DNA of 64,000 nt from JANQJA01 sp040880285 (GTDB lineage: Bacteria; Pseudomonadota; Gammaproteobacteria; Pseudomonadales; Azotimanducaceae), in contig JBBDIT010000021.1 of NCBI GenBank assembly GCA_040880285.1, positions 62,001-126,000 of the forward strand. The letters run 5' to 3'. This document shows, one piece after another, positions 31,579 to 40,753 of the stretch (position 1 is its first letter; every line of letters starts with the position of its first letter). The translations under genes and the position numbers were made by a program. The notes under the pieces are model-generated. The model searched no databases. It saw only the letters and a list, made by a program, of their open reading frames with translations, and was not told the DNA's origin.

Positions 31579-33258
31579 ATGCCAAAACTGACCTTGGGTC
31601 GGTCGCGGTTTATGGACCGCCCGACTGTCGATCGACGTCAATTCCTGGTAGGCACAGCTGGCGGACTGGCAGCCGCTATGTTCGGAAGCTGGCCAATGCC
31701 AGCATTGCCTGCAACAGAGACCGCGCCACCGGCCCATAGCGACTGGGACACCGGCGTGGTGCGTCATCTTTTACCCACGGTCAGCGACACACGCATGTTG
31801 TTGAAAGCCTCCTTTCATCAACCTCTGTCAACCACACCCCGACTGCACATTCAAAACAAACGCTTTGGGAGTGTCCAGGTGCCCGGACGAATGAACGATA
31901 CGTCTGGCGAGCTTTGGCAATTCTACGCAGAGGACCTCCGCCCAGCCCACTTGTATCGACTTGTTATTCGATCGAGTGATGGCAAGGCGCTTTGCGAACC
32001 CTGGACTCTCTCTACATTCCCTGCCCCCAACGCACAGCCCGAACGGGCTCGTATTCTCTTCTATACTTGTGCCGGTGGTTGGAGTGGAACCTATGCAGGC
32101 ATCGGCGACCGATCCGGCGGATTGCCTGCAGCGATCCGCAATCGTCTGCTTCGTCGTGGATTAGCCTATAGCCCCGATGCGGTGATCGCTAACGGGGATC
32201 ACATTTATTGGGATCTGCATAGATGGCAAGGAGATAGCCCGGGTACGCTTAGCGAGCGAGGGGAAGGTTCCAATTTCGATTTCTCCGACGCGGTTATCAA
32301 TACACGTAATGAAACATCGTTGAAGCTCGCCGCCGAGCCTCAAATAGTACCGGTATACGGCACAGATTTTCGTTCGACGCCGGTCTTTTTTCTACAGGAC
32401 GATCACGATCATTGGGAAAATGATTCACCGGTCACTTATCCCGTAGCCTGGTTCCAACTACAATTGGCCCGGGCTACTCAGCAGCTTTATTATCCTGAAT
32501 TTCTTCCGGATTCGACCCGGCCTTCGGGCTTGCCATGGTCTTCCATGAGCGACCGGGGGAATCTGTCAGAGAGCTTTGGTACTTTGCGGTATGGGCGGCT
32601 GGCCGAAATACTCCTTTACGACGTACGGCGAACCATGACCGTTAGCGATCTGGACGCGGTATTTGTTGATCGCCAGGTTGAGAAGTGGTTGCTTGAGCGT
32701 ACTAATTCTCGTGATACCCGTCACCTGGTGCACGTTCCGTCGAATCCACCAGGATGGACGGCCGGGAAGTGGGGCGAGTGGTACCCGGATACGCTGGATC
32801 CCGAAACCGGCAAACTTACGACCCGCATGCCAAAACCATACTGGCGCCAGGGTTGGCTTGACCAGCATGACCGACTGATGCAGTCACTTTCCGGTATGAA
32901 GGACCGGGTACCTGTCGTGGTGAGTGGCGATCTGCATGCCATCGGAATGGGCGAGATCCATCGCTCTGGCGAGATGGATTTCAGCGCCAATCCCGTAACA
33001 ACAATCCTGAGTGGCCCGATTGGCACTTCGCCCTTTGGATTTCCTTCCGCCGTCCGGGGATCTCGTCCACTTCCGGCAAAACATCTGGACTTGAATGAGG
33101 AAGTGGCACCCGTTGAAGAACACGGGTTTACCCTGGTGGACTTTCTGCCCGACCGGATGGTTGTCCAACTCTTCAAGTGGGACGTTAACAGCCAATCACT
33201 TGACGACATCGACAGTCTTCAGCCTTTCCATATTACCGAGTTGGCGCGTGATGGTTGA
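31579..33258 (+). CDS. TAT-exported PhoD-like phosphodiesterase/phosphatase
   Basis: A 559-residue metallophosphatase-like protein with a twin-arginine signal (DRRQFLVGTAGGLAAAMFG). The metal-binding pattern of the PhoD family is visible: FYTCAGGWSG, IANGDHIYWDLHR, FLQDDHDHWEND and VVSGDLHAIGMG. PhoD enzymes are calcium- or iron-dependent phosphodiesterases in the periplasm. The first ATG (31579) has a GAGGTAA ribosome site; an in-frame ATG at 31612 would give the same mature protein. The nitroreductase gene follows by 56 bases. Being in a locus with five PHP-like proteins makes an organophosphorus or other ester substrate worth considering. Confidence 0.88.
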   Translation: MPKLTLGRSRFMDRPTVDRRQFLVGTAGGLAAAMFGSWPMPALPATETAPPAHSDWDTGVVRHLLPTVSDTRMLLKASFHQPLSTTPRLHIQNKRFGSVQVPGRMNDTSGELWQFYAEDLRPAHLYRLVIRSSDGKALCEPWTLSTFPAPNAQPERARILFYTCAGGWSGTYAGIGDRSGGLPAAIRNRLLRRGLAYSPDAVIANGDHIYWDLHRWQGDSPGTLSERGEGSNFDFSDAVINTRNETSLKLAAEPQIVPVYGTDFRSTPVFFLQDDHDHWENDSPVTYPVAWFQLQLARATQQLYYPEFLPDSTRPSGLPWSSMSDRGNLSESFGTLRYGRLAEILLYDVRRTMTVSDLDAVFVDRQVEKWLLERTNSRDTRHLVHVPSNPPGWTAGKWGEWYPDTLDPETGKLTTRMPKPYWRQGWLDQHDRLMQSLSGMKDRVPVVVSGDLHAIGMGEIHRSGEMDFSANPVTTILSGPIGTSPFGFPSAVRGSRPLPAKHLDLNEEVAPVEEHGFTLVDFLPDRMVVQLFKWDVNSQSLDDIDSLQPFHITELARDG

Positions 33259-33314
33259 TGCAACACGTTGAGTTCATAACCATAAATGATTCTTACAGCA
33301 TTGGAGATAGAAAT

Positions 33315-33995
33315 ATGGAGAAGGTGGAAACCCACGATTTCTTAGAAATAATCTACAACTGCAGGGCGATGCGACGTATCAAGCCCGAACCAGTGCCAGA
33401 GGAACTATTGGTCAAATTGGTGGATGCGGCGAATCAGGGGCCGACGGCCAGCAATGCCCAGCCGGGGCGCTGGATTATCGTGACGGACCCCGGTATCAAG
33501 ATGAAGCTCGCTGACCTGAATCGAAGCGCGGTTGATAAAAGCTATCCTGCCCAGTCCGTAGAGGCGCCCAAAAGCGCGTTCCGATGGCAATACGAGCATA
33601 TGCAGGATATCCCTGTGCTGATAGTTGCTTGCGTTTCCCGCCGAGGTGGGGCTCCCGACACCTTTTATGCCGGTGTAACGGCTGGCGGATCCATTTGGCC
33701 TTCTGTGCAGAATTTGCTGTTGACTGCCAGAGCGCTGGGACTGGGTGCATGTCCAACGACATTGCCATTGCAGGATCGCGCTGCCGCAAAGGCAGTGCTT
33801 AACATGCCCGAGCATGTGGAACCTATCTGCATGATCCCCGTCGGGTACCCGAAGGGAAAATTTGGGCCGGTAAAACGTCGACCTTTGGAGCAAATAGTGC
33901 ACTGGGACGGGTGGAATACTGGCACAACGGAGAAACTGTTAAATCCACATGATCAGTCGCTCATACAACCAGAAAAAACCAACGCTACTGATTAA
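33315..33995 (+). CDS. Nitroreductase-family flavoprotein
   Basis: A 226-residue FMN-dependent oxidoreductase. The N-terminal RAMRRIKPEPVPEELL and QGPTASNAQPGRW segments match the FMN phosphate and ring-binding regions, and GLGACPTTLPL plus IPVGYPKGKFGP the C-terminal half. The family includes nitro-, quinone-, enone- and dehalogenating reductases; which applies cannot be told. The ATG at 33315 has GGAG eight bases before it. A longer frame from a TTG at 33255 is less likely. Its 3' end overlaps the convergent HupE-type gene by 57 bases. Confidence 0.85.
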   Translation: MEKVETHDFLEIIYNCRAMRRIKPEPVPEELLVKLVDAANQGPTASNAQPGRWIIVTDPGIKMKLADLNRSAVDKSYPAQSVEAPKSAFRWQYEHMQDIPVLIVACVSRRGGAPDTFYAGVTAGGSIWPSVQNLLLTARALGLGACPTTLPLQDRAAAKAVLNMPEHVEPICMIPVGYPKGKFGPVKRRPLEQIVHWDGWNTGTTEKLLNPHDQSLIQPEKTNATD

Positions 33996-35078
33996 CACCG
34001 AACATGCAATGGCGATGGGCAGGTAGAATCTTCGTTGCTCGCGAATAAGGTATAACCCGATGAATGGTAACCCGACAACCGCCAACTGCCCCGCCTCCAC
34101 TCCTAAATTGAACGACGCAAGCGAAATCAGGAACTCTCCCTCAGGTAGCCCGAGGTCACGCAACATATAAGAGAAGCCAAATCCATGGGCGAGGCCAAAA
34201 ATGAATGCGACCGGCCAGCGTCGATGAATGACAGTCCTTATAGCCCCTTCAAAGTTTTCATACCGGCGTCGCAGATAAAACAGGTTTTCCAGACCAACAT
34301 AAACAATGGAAGCCGCGATGATTGGCTCGATCAATCCCGGTTCGGGTACCAGGAGATTGGAGGCCGAAATGCCCAGCGTCACAGAATGCGCCAAAGTGAA
34401 CGCGGTAATGGCCCAGGCCAACTGCGCGAAACCGGACAACACCATTACCAGCGCCAGGATGAATGCCAGGTGATCATAACCGGTCAAGACGTGGTTGAAA
34501 CCTGCGCTGAAATAGTCTGACAATCGGGGTTTGACGCCAGGAAACCGTGGCATATCATCGGGCAACGTCCAACCCTCCCCTCGTTCCCAAGCAAGGTGGG
34601 CAACTGCGATATCGACAAAAGGTACATCCTTATTCAATACCAACTGCAGGAAATGATCACCCAGAAAGATTTCTGTGTAGTTGCCGTGACTCGAGTCATC
34701 GCGGAAGAGGTCATAGTGTAATCGTAGAAAGTCAAGCGGCTCTTTGCAGTCGAATTCAAGCTTAAATTGCCATGCCGCGATGGCGCCATATTCGACTGCA
34801 TCAATGACCCTCCCTTTGCAGCGCATCTCTGCATTGAACAATTCGAATCCGCTCGTCACAACCCTCGAGAGAGATTCAAGATCGTTGGCACTCGCAATTC
34901 GCTCGAGATCAGCCCTTGGCACTGTATACAACACCTGAACTTGACCTTTGGCCAACCCGACTGCGGTATAGGTAACTCCAGATTTATGGGCATGGTCGAA
35001 AAATTCCGTAACGTGGCCGTTAACAGGATTCGCTACCAGCATCGCGATCAGCGGAGCCAGTGAAAAAAATCGTATCAT
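33939..35078 (-). CDS. HupE/UreJ-type membrane protein with periplasmic domain (1 of 3)
   Basis: A 379-residue protein. It has a signal peptide (LAPLIAMLVANPVNGHVTEF), a periplasmic part to about residue 190 and then about six to seven membrane helices. HVLTGYDHLAF contains the HX5DH pattern used for Ni/Co in HupE-type permeases; FTLAHSVTL and GLAHGFGFS are further conserved motifs. ATG 35078 overlaps the stop of the DUF3604 gene upstream by four bases (ATGA), so the two are translationally coupled. The HupE/UreJ_2 family is predicted to move nickel or cobalt, but this branch has not to my knowledge been assayed. Confidence 0.85.
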   Translation of the reverse strand: MIRFFSLAPLIAMLVANPVNGHVTEFFDHAHKSGVTYTAVGLAKGQVQVLYTVPRADLERIASANDLESLSRVVTSGFELFNAEMRCKGRVIDAVEYGAIAAWQFKLEFDCKEPLDFLRLHYDLFRDDSSHGNYTEIFLGDHFLQLVLNKDVPFVDIAVAHLAWERGEGWTLPDDMPRFPGVKPRLSDYFSAGFNHVLTGYDHLAFILALVMVLSGFAQLAWAITAFTLAHSVTLGISASNLLVPEPGLIEPIIAASIVYVGLENLFYLRRRYENFEGAIRTVIHRRWPVAFIFGLAHGFGFSYMLRDLGLPEGEFLISLASFNLGVEAGQLAVVGLPFIGLYLIREQRRFYLPIAIACSVLISSVGFFWLYERLIMWI

Positions 35079-37666
35079 CTGGCGGTATAACCACCTACCC
35101 AAACCGGGCTGGACCAGGCCATCTGGTCGTTCTCCTGGACAACCCGCAACGTATAGTAGTCACCCTGTCGGCCTGCTTCATCGGCGAATTCAAACTCGTA
35201 ATCCATCGGCGCTTGCCTTACTACCCGGCGCAGCTCAACGCTATCGTAATAACCTTCAGCTTCCTGGGTACGCTCCAAAAAACCATCCTTCATCTCGGCT
35301 AGTCTGAACGTTCTGTTCCATTGTGGAATCTGGACTGTACCCCTATAGCGTGTAAAGCCGTTTTGCGTCTCACGGTCCGGCTCGAGATTAACCTGGATTT
35401 CTGTGGCGGCTGAAACACCCTCAAGTTCCAATATAAGGCTAGAATGATTTCCCCTTGTCCATGTGCGAAACCGAATCAGATTCGAGTTATCTTCATCAAT
35501 CTCGAAACTCTGGGTAACCACATCATTGAAGCTGGGCGCATCGACCCTGACAAGTGTGGCATTCTTTACGTTGATGGTACCTTGCCACGTTCTCGATCCG
35601 CGTGGATTATCCCGCTGTTCCATGAGCGGCTGCGAGGAAGATTCAAAGTTCACCTCGATAGTCTGCGTACTACTGTTCCCGGCACTGACCGTCCGCAAAT
35701 CTTTCCGCCAGATCTCCTCGGAATTTTTCAGCACCACCAGCTGGTCGATGGGTGAGGTGCCGACGATGCGCCCTCGCACGCTGCGTTGCTCGGAGAATTC
35801 GGCACGCTGCCCCATGCCGGTACCGTTGACCTCAAATCGGACAATCGGCCTGTCCCCTGTAACCGCGTAGGTCGAAAGAGATTTCATTGCATCGAATATC
35901 GCATCGGCCGTCTTCTCACGAGCGAGGACCCCCGCAAGGCCGGAACCGCGGCCACGGGAGGCACCGTATCCAGGGTGACTCGTGTGATCATCCGAGCCCG
36001 AGACAAATCCAACATGCTGGCCATGACGCAGGTACATGTGTCCAAACCATTCAAATACGCCGTGATTGGACTGAATTTCCACCAGTGTCTGCATGGCAGG
36101 GTCTGAACGGCGCCAATCACCCGCCTGATGAGCGTGAGGAATGATCAGGACATCCTCCGTATCGTGGTTTTCCCGCAAGCCCTGGTACAACTTCGACAGG
36201 GACGCATGAGTTTGTTGTGGAACGCGCCTGCGATGCTCTGGTGTTCTGAAGACGATATTGTGGTGCCCGCCATAGCTATGCTCAACGGTCCATTCGTAAC
36301 CAAGGAAAGTGATAAATTTGCCTGTTTCAAAAAACTCCTGCGTGTTGGCCCTCAATTCCTCCCACTCGGCGTCATCCATCCAGATATCGTGTTCCGAGTG
36401 AACGAGAAAGTCGAGGCGCGCATCGTCTCGACCAAATTCAAAATACGCATCCGATGTGCCTTGCCCTTCAGCCATTCCAGAGTGACCATGAGTCTCCCCC
36501 CAATAAATCCGCTGTTCAGGATTTTTTTCGACCAGGATCGGATTGACCTTGCCCTGGATACTGCCATCCAGGCTTTCCAGGCTGAGCCGATAAACTCCCG
36601 GCGTGTCGAACGAAAAATTGTCTAGCAGAGTAATGGCGCTTCCGGCGGGAATATCCCTGATTGGTTCTCCATCGAGGAGGAGACGATAACCAGGCAGGTT
36701 GGAAGTTGCCCGATTGGTATAGATATCCTCGCTGCGCACCGACAGCGAAAAAGTCTCACCCACATCCAGCACGCTGGGCGCAAACCCGCGTACACCGTGT
36801 GTCGGACCTCCCTGGGTCTTGAAACCAAAACGCGGCAACGCATACCGCGTACCGTCCGGTTCAAAAGCAACATGCACTTCCATCGGAATGAAGTCGTTAC
36901 TGAAGGTCTGTAAGCGAGCCCCCGGCCCACCTTCACCGGTATCCCCGTAAAGGAAAGTTACTACATCACCGGGCTGCAGATCACCGCCGGTAACTGAAAA
37001 AACCAGAGTCCGCCGTCGGAAACTGCCTTCAACACCCTCCGCGACCAATGAAACCCCGGAACGTGAAATCGTGGATGTCACGTAGTCTTCAGCGCTGCCA
37101 TCCTCTGCCTGCAACAGGAGTCCGCTAACTCCATGAGCACCGAGCATGATCATGGCCCCTTCTTTCAGACCTCCACTCCCAACTTCATATTGTACTTCGA
37201 TCGTCTGCCAGGACGTCACGGTGTACGGTCCAGGATCAGGGACTGTCACCTTACCCAGCGCTGCGGGGTTTTCGTCACGCAGACGAAGCTGTTCTATATA
37301 ATCGGACATCGACGTGTTGAGCGCCCTTAGCTGATCCTCTGTCGGTTCCTCACCCCGGGGCAGGTCATTGGATCGCGCAACCTGTGCAACTGCCTGGGGC
37401 AGCGACCAGGGAAGATCGTCTCCTCTCAGCGCCATGGCATTCGCCCAGGCAAACAGCGTTAGGGCACGTCTCTGAAGTTCCGGCGCGCTCTCAACCAGCG
37501 GTTTTTCGCGCACTTCCACCTTAAGTGCTTCAACCCGATCTCGTAAATCGGCCGACATGTAATCGTCTGAAACTGGACGATCCCCCGTGCTTGTCTCACT
37601 AGCGATGTCATTCTCCTGACCGCAGCCAGCCAGCACCATCATTGCCAACAACAGAAATACGCGCAT
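35075..37666 (-). CDS. DUF3604 lipoprotein, long form (2 of 5)
   Basis: An 863-residue lipoprotein (MRVFLLLAMMVLAGCGQEND). Residues about 30-380 are beta-rich and of unknown fold. The PHP-like domain follows: IYWGETHGHSGMAEGQGTSD, LVHSEHDIWMDD, YEWTVEHSYGGHHNIVF, LIIPHAHQAGDWR and VSGSDDHTSHPGYG. The histidine and aspartate pattern suits a two- or three-metal site. The protein ends AWSSPVWVGGYTAR. ATG 37666 has GGGAG seven bases upstream, and a recurrent motif lies just beyond (37686). The next gene is the coupled HupE-type protein. A metal-dependent hydrolase is likely; its bond specificity is unknown. Confidence 0.9.
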   Translation of the reverse strand: MRVFLLLAMMVLAGCGQENDIASETSTGDRPVSDDYMSADLRDRVEALKVEVREKPLVESAPELQRRALTLFAWANAMALRGDDLPWSLPQAVAQVARSNDLPRGEEPTEDQLRALNTSMSDYIEQLRLRDENPAALGKVTVPDPGPYTVTSWQTIEVQYEVGSGGLKEGAMIMLGAHGVSGLLLQAEDGSAEDYVTSTISRSGVSLVAEGVEGSFRRRTLVFSVTGGDLQPGDVVTFLYGDTGEGGPGARLQTFSNDFIPMEVHVAFEPDGTRYALPRFGFKTQGGPTHGVRGFAPSVLDVGETFSLSVRSEDIYTNRATSNLPGYRLLLDGEPIRDIPAGSAITLLDNFSFDTPGVYRLSLESLDGSIQGKVNPILVEKNPEQRIYWGETHGHSGMAEGQGTSDAYFEFGRDDARLDFLVHSEHDIWMDDAEWEELRANTQEFFETGKFITFLGYEWTVEHSYGGHHNIVFRTPEHRRRVPQQTHASLSKLYQGLRENHDTEDVLIIPHAHQAGDWRRSDPAMQTLVEIQSNHGVFEWFGHMYLRHGQHVGFVSGSDDHTSHPGYGASRGRGSGLAGVLAREKTADAIFDAMKSLSTYAVTGDRPIVRFEVNGTGMGQRAEFSEQRSVRGRIVGTSPIDQLVVLKNSEEIWRKDLRTVSAGNSSTQTIEVNFESSSQPLMEQRDNPRGSRTWQGTINVKNATLVRVDAPSFNDVVTQSFEIDEDNSNLIRFRTWTRGNHSSLILELEGVSAATEIQVNLEPDRETQNGFTRYRGTVQIPQWNRTFRLAEMKDGFLERTQEAEGYYDSVELRRVVRQAPMDYEFEFADEAGRQGDYYTLRVVQENDQMAWSSPVWVGGYTAR

Positions 37667-37685
37667 CAAGATACTCCCATATTTT

Positions 37686-37705
37686 ATATTTACGGATATT
37701 GGATA
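37686..37705 (+). promoter_or_regulatory. Recurrent cluster motif (DUF3604 no. 2 promoter)
   Basis: Reads ATATTTACGGATATTGGATA, 20 bases before the ATG of the minus-strand DUF3604 gene. The closest sister site is at 45885 before the TonB receptor. Confidence 0.45.
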
Positions 37706-37766
37706 TCCTATCACAAACCTTTTCGGCTTGGCTGCACCCCCTGTACCTGGGGGATATGCTAGAAAC

Positions 37767-38038
37767 TACGCGTCGTAGCCTTCCTGGATAAGGTCCAGTT
37801 GCGCTGTTTCCCCGGCATCCACCGACAAGGCCCCGACCCGGTCAAACACCTGGGCGACATCCCGCCGTGGCAGGCACCAGGTACATATGGGTCTAATGGC
37901 TCCAGGACGTAATCGAAATGATAAAGCCTTGCAGGGGCGGCGACATTGCGCATTTGAGACAGCAGGTATCGAGTGGGTGCAACGAAATTAATGTAGAGAA
38001 CTTCTTTTTCAATGTCTTTTCCTTCGATTAAGCTGTTG
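37767..38038 (-). pseudogene. Carboxylesterase type B, C-terminal remnant
   Basis: Between two DUF3604 genes lies coding debris that resembles the end of a type-B carboxylesterase. One frame reads YINFVAPTRYLLSQ, then ARLYHFDYVLEPLDPYVPGA and CHGG. After a frame shift near 37870 a second frame continues DVAQVFDRVGALSVDAGETA and ends IQEGYDA before a stop. In intact enzymes the HG segment holds the catalytic histidine. The nucleophile part is missing. It shows that an esterase gene was once part of this operon and has been lost. Confidence 0.6.
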
Positions 38039-40636
38039 CTACCGACTACGAGCGCCGCCTACCCAAATGGGGCTGGACCAGCCTAATTGATCGTTTTCCT
38101 GGAGGACGCGTAGCGTATAGTAGTCACCGTCTCGCGAGGATGTGTCCACAAATTCGAAGGAATGGTCCTTCTGCGACTCCGCAGCGACCAGACGAAGGCC
38201 AACGACATCCTTGTGCCCCTTCACGTCCTGGGTCTTGTTGGCGAATCCTTGATTCAGTTCAGACAGGCGAAACGTGGGTTTCCACGCAGGTATGTCAATG
38301 GGTCCACGGCGTAATCGCGTGTAATTATTACCACGCGTCTCTACACTGGCTTCAATATCGATGGTGATCTTGGTGTCAGCAGATGCTTCCTCCAATACCA
38401 GCGCCAGGCTAGACGTTTGCCCACGTGTCACTGTGCGGAAATTGATCTGGTTCAGTTGTTGTGGGTCGATCTCTGCCGCCTGCAGATCTACATCAATAAA
38501 AGCTGGTGCATCAACCTCGATCAGGCGGGCACCGTCGACCGTTATGGTACCCGACCAGAAACGTCGTCCCCTCGGAATGTCGCGTTGTTCAAGAAGGGGT
38601 TGGGAGTCCGTGGTAAATTCCACCTCAATACGATCCTGACCCTTGCCAACGGGACCAGACAAGGTCCTTAGATCCTTACGCCATATCTCTTGTGAATTTC
38701 TATGCACAACGAGAGTGTCAATGGGTGACTGGGAGATAATCCTGCCCCGCAGATTACGCTCATTTGCAAGTGGCGTCCGCTGCCCCATTCTTGCCCCGTT
38801 TACTTCGAATTGCAGGATCATCCTGTCGCCCATTACCGCGTAAGTACGCAAGTCTTTCATCGCGTTGAAAATCGCATCGCGTGACTTCTCCGCCGCGATA
38901 ACACCAGCGAGTCCAGAACGCATGCCGCGACTTACTCCATAACCGGGGTGACTACTGTGATCGTCGGAGGCTGAGATAAAACCAACGTGATGGCCGTGGC
39001 GCAGATACATATGCCCAAACCATTCAAAAGCACCGTGGAACGACTGAATTTCAACGAGGGTTTGCATCTCCGGATCACTGTAACGCCAATCGCCTACCTG
39101 ATGGGCATGGGGGATGATCAGCACATCCTCGACGGCATGGTTCTCGCGCAAACCCTGATAGAGCAGCGCAAGCGTGGGGTGAGTCTGCCGGGGTATTCGA
39201 TCGCGGCCTTCCGCCGTTCGGAACACGACGTTATGGTGGCCGCCAAAGTTCTGGTCCGTGGTCCACTCGTAACCAAGGTAAGGGATGAAGTCACCAGCTG
39301 CCGCAAATTCCTGGGTATTAGCGCGAAGCTTTTCCCATTCGGCATCGTCCATCCAAAGGTCGTGTTCGGAGTGCACCAGGAAATCAAGATTGGCATCGTC
39401 GCGACCGAACGTGAAGAAACCGTCAGACGTACCACGCCCTTCCGCCATCCCTGAGTGACCGTGAGTTTCACCCCAGAATATCCGCTCCAAAGGGTCCTGC
39501 TCCACCAGTATGGGGTTAGCTTCGCCCCTGATTGATCCATCGATACTCGTAATGCTGAATCGATACACGCCAGGTTTATCGAATGCGATGTGCTGGATTT
39601 TCGCGATGGCGTCCTGGCCCGGCGGCAACTCTCGGAAGGGCCCGCCATTTAACAGAACACGGTAACCGGGGATCGCCCCTGTCGCCCGATTGGTCTGAAT
39701 ATCTTCACTGCGTATTACGAGATCGAAGGTCTCTCCCACGGCCAATATCGACGGTGCGAATGCGTGGACGCCGGCAACTTCGATGCCTTTAGTCTTGAGC
39801 CCGAGACGCGGCAATACATAATCCGGTCCAGCGGGTTCCAACCGCACGTAAAGTTCCAACGGAATGAAGTCGTTGCTGAGCGATTCCATCATGACACCGG
39901 GCCCGCCTCCGCTTTTGTCACCGAGCCGTATGATCACTTTGTCACCCGGGTTGAGCGTACCTCCACTAACCTCGAATTGGACCGGCGCTCCGGTCGGCTG
40001 AAAGATACGTTGATAAGACACGGGGCCCCTGGTGGCGACGAGAGTCACATCTGGACGGTTTGTCTCAGCGGTGACGTAGCCAGGCGCTGTCGGCTCTTCG
40101 ATATTTGCATTGGTACCCCGTGACAGGGTGAGTCGGGCCCCCTCTGCCAGCGGTCGGGAGCCGACCACATATTCAATCTCCAGTGTCTGCCATGAATTGA
40201 TCGGATGTGGACCGACGTTCAGTAATTGTGCGGTACCCATTGCCTCGGGATCTTCATCGCGCAATCGCAAGTGCTCCACATACGGAGCCAGCTGGCCGGT
40301 AGCCTGCTCGAGTTGGTCCCGGCCTGGCTGCTCATCCTCATAAGGAAGGCGCGACAAGGTTGCAACGACAAGTGGGAGGGACCAGGGCAGATCGTCGCCC
40401 ATTCGGGCACGCCGGTTTGCCCAGGCAAATAGTGTCAAGCTACGATTCCTGAGCTCTTCGGCATCGGTCGCGGGCCTTCCAGCGGCGACATCCGCCTTCA
40501 GACGCTCAATTCGCTGGTCCAGATCACCTTCTCCGGCACCTGACATAGGAGTACCCGTACTGGAAGTGTCTGGATCAGCACAACTCACAAGTAGTACCAT
40601 GGACAGTGCGAGCAGCATCGCAAAAGTAGTATGCAT
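38039..40636 (-). CDS. DUF3604 lipoprotein, long form (3 of 5)
   Basis: An 865-residue lipoprotein (TTFAMLLALSMVLLVSCADP). It has the same layout as the copy at 35075: an N-terminal beta-rich part, then IFWGETHGHSGMAEGRGTSD, LVHSEHDLWMDD, YEWTTDQNFGGHHNVVF, LIIPHAHQVGDWR, ISASDDHSSHPGYG and the tail GWSSPIWVGG. The two adjacent copies are clearly sister genes in tandem. ATG 40636 is preferred over the ATG at 40666 because it follows GGGAG and starts the signal peptide. A recurrent motif is at 40669. The esterase remnant follows directly. Confidence 0.9.
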   Translation of the reverse strand: MHTTFAMLLALSMVLLVSCADPDTSSTGTPMSGAGEGDLDQRIERLKADVAAGRPATDAEELRNRSLTLFAWANRRARMGDDLPWSLPLVVATLSRLPYEDEQPGRDQLEQATGQLAPYVEHLRLRDEDPEAMGTAQLLNVGPHPINSWQTLEIEYVVGSRPLAEGARLTLSRGTNANIEEPTAPGYVTAETNRPDVTLVATRGPVSYQRIFQPTGAPVQFEVSGGTLNPGDKVIIRLGDKSGGGPGVMMESLSNDFIPLELYVRLEPAGPDYVLPRLGLKTKGIEVAGVHAFAPSILAVGETFDLVIRSEDIQTNRATGAIPGYRVLLNGGPFRELPPGQDAIAKIQHIAFDKPGVYRFSITSIDGSIRGEANPILVEQDPLERIFWGETHGHSGMAEGRGTSDGFFTFGRDDANLDFLVHSEHDLWMDDAEWEKLRANTQEFAAAGDFIPYLGYEWTTDQNFGGHHNVVFRTAEGRDRIPRQTHPTLALLYQGLRENHAVEDVLIIPHAHQVGDWRYSDPEMQTLVEIQSFHGAFEWFGHMYLRHGHHVGFISASDDHSSHPGYGVSRGMRSGLAGVIAAEKSRDAIFNAMKDLRTYAVMGDRMILQFEVNGARMGQRTPLANERNLRGRIISQSPIDTLVVHRNSQEIWRKDLRTLSGPVGKGQDRIEVEFTTDSQPLLEQRDIPRGRRFWSGTITVDGARLIEVDAPAFIDVDLQAAEIDPQQLNQINFRTVTRGQTSSLALVLEEASADTKITIDIEASVETRGNNYTRLRRGPIDIPAWKPTFRLSELNQGFANKTQDVKGHKDVVGLRLVAAESQKDHSFEFVDTSSRDGDYYTLRVLQENDQLGWSSPIWVGGARSR

Positions 40637-40668
40637 CCAGTCTCTCCCTCTGGGCAAGTCAGACATTT

Positions 40669-40685
40669 ATATTATCGGATTTAAG
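40669..40685 (+). promoter_or_regulatory. Recurrent cluster motif (DUF3604 no. 3 promoter)
   Basis: Reads ATATTATCGGATTTAAG, 32 bases before the preferred ATG of the minus-strand gene. Confidence 0.35.
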
Positions 40686-40753
40686 CGAGGTTCGATGCTA
40701 TCAATTATTTTCCATGATGTACTGCCATTATTCTCTAACAGGAGACAGAAAGT

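Noticed and set aside
38987..39454. A 155-codon plus-strand frame
   Set aside because: It is antisense to the metal-binding part of DUF3604 copy 3. Similar shadows occur opposite the other copies, which argues for codon bias and not a gene.
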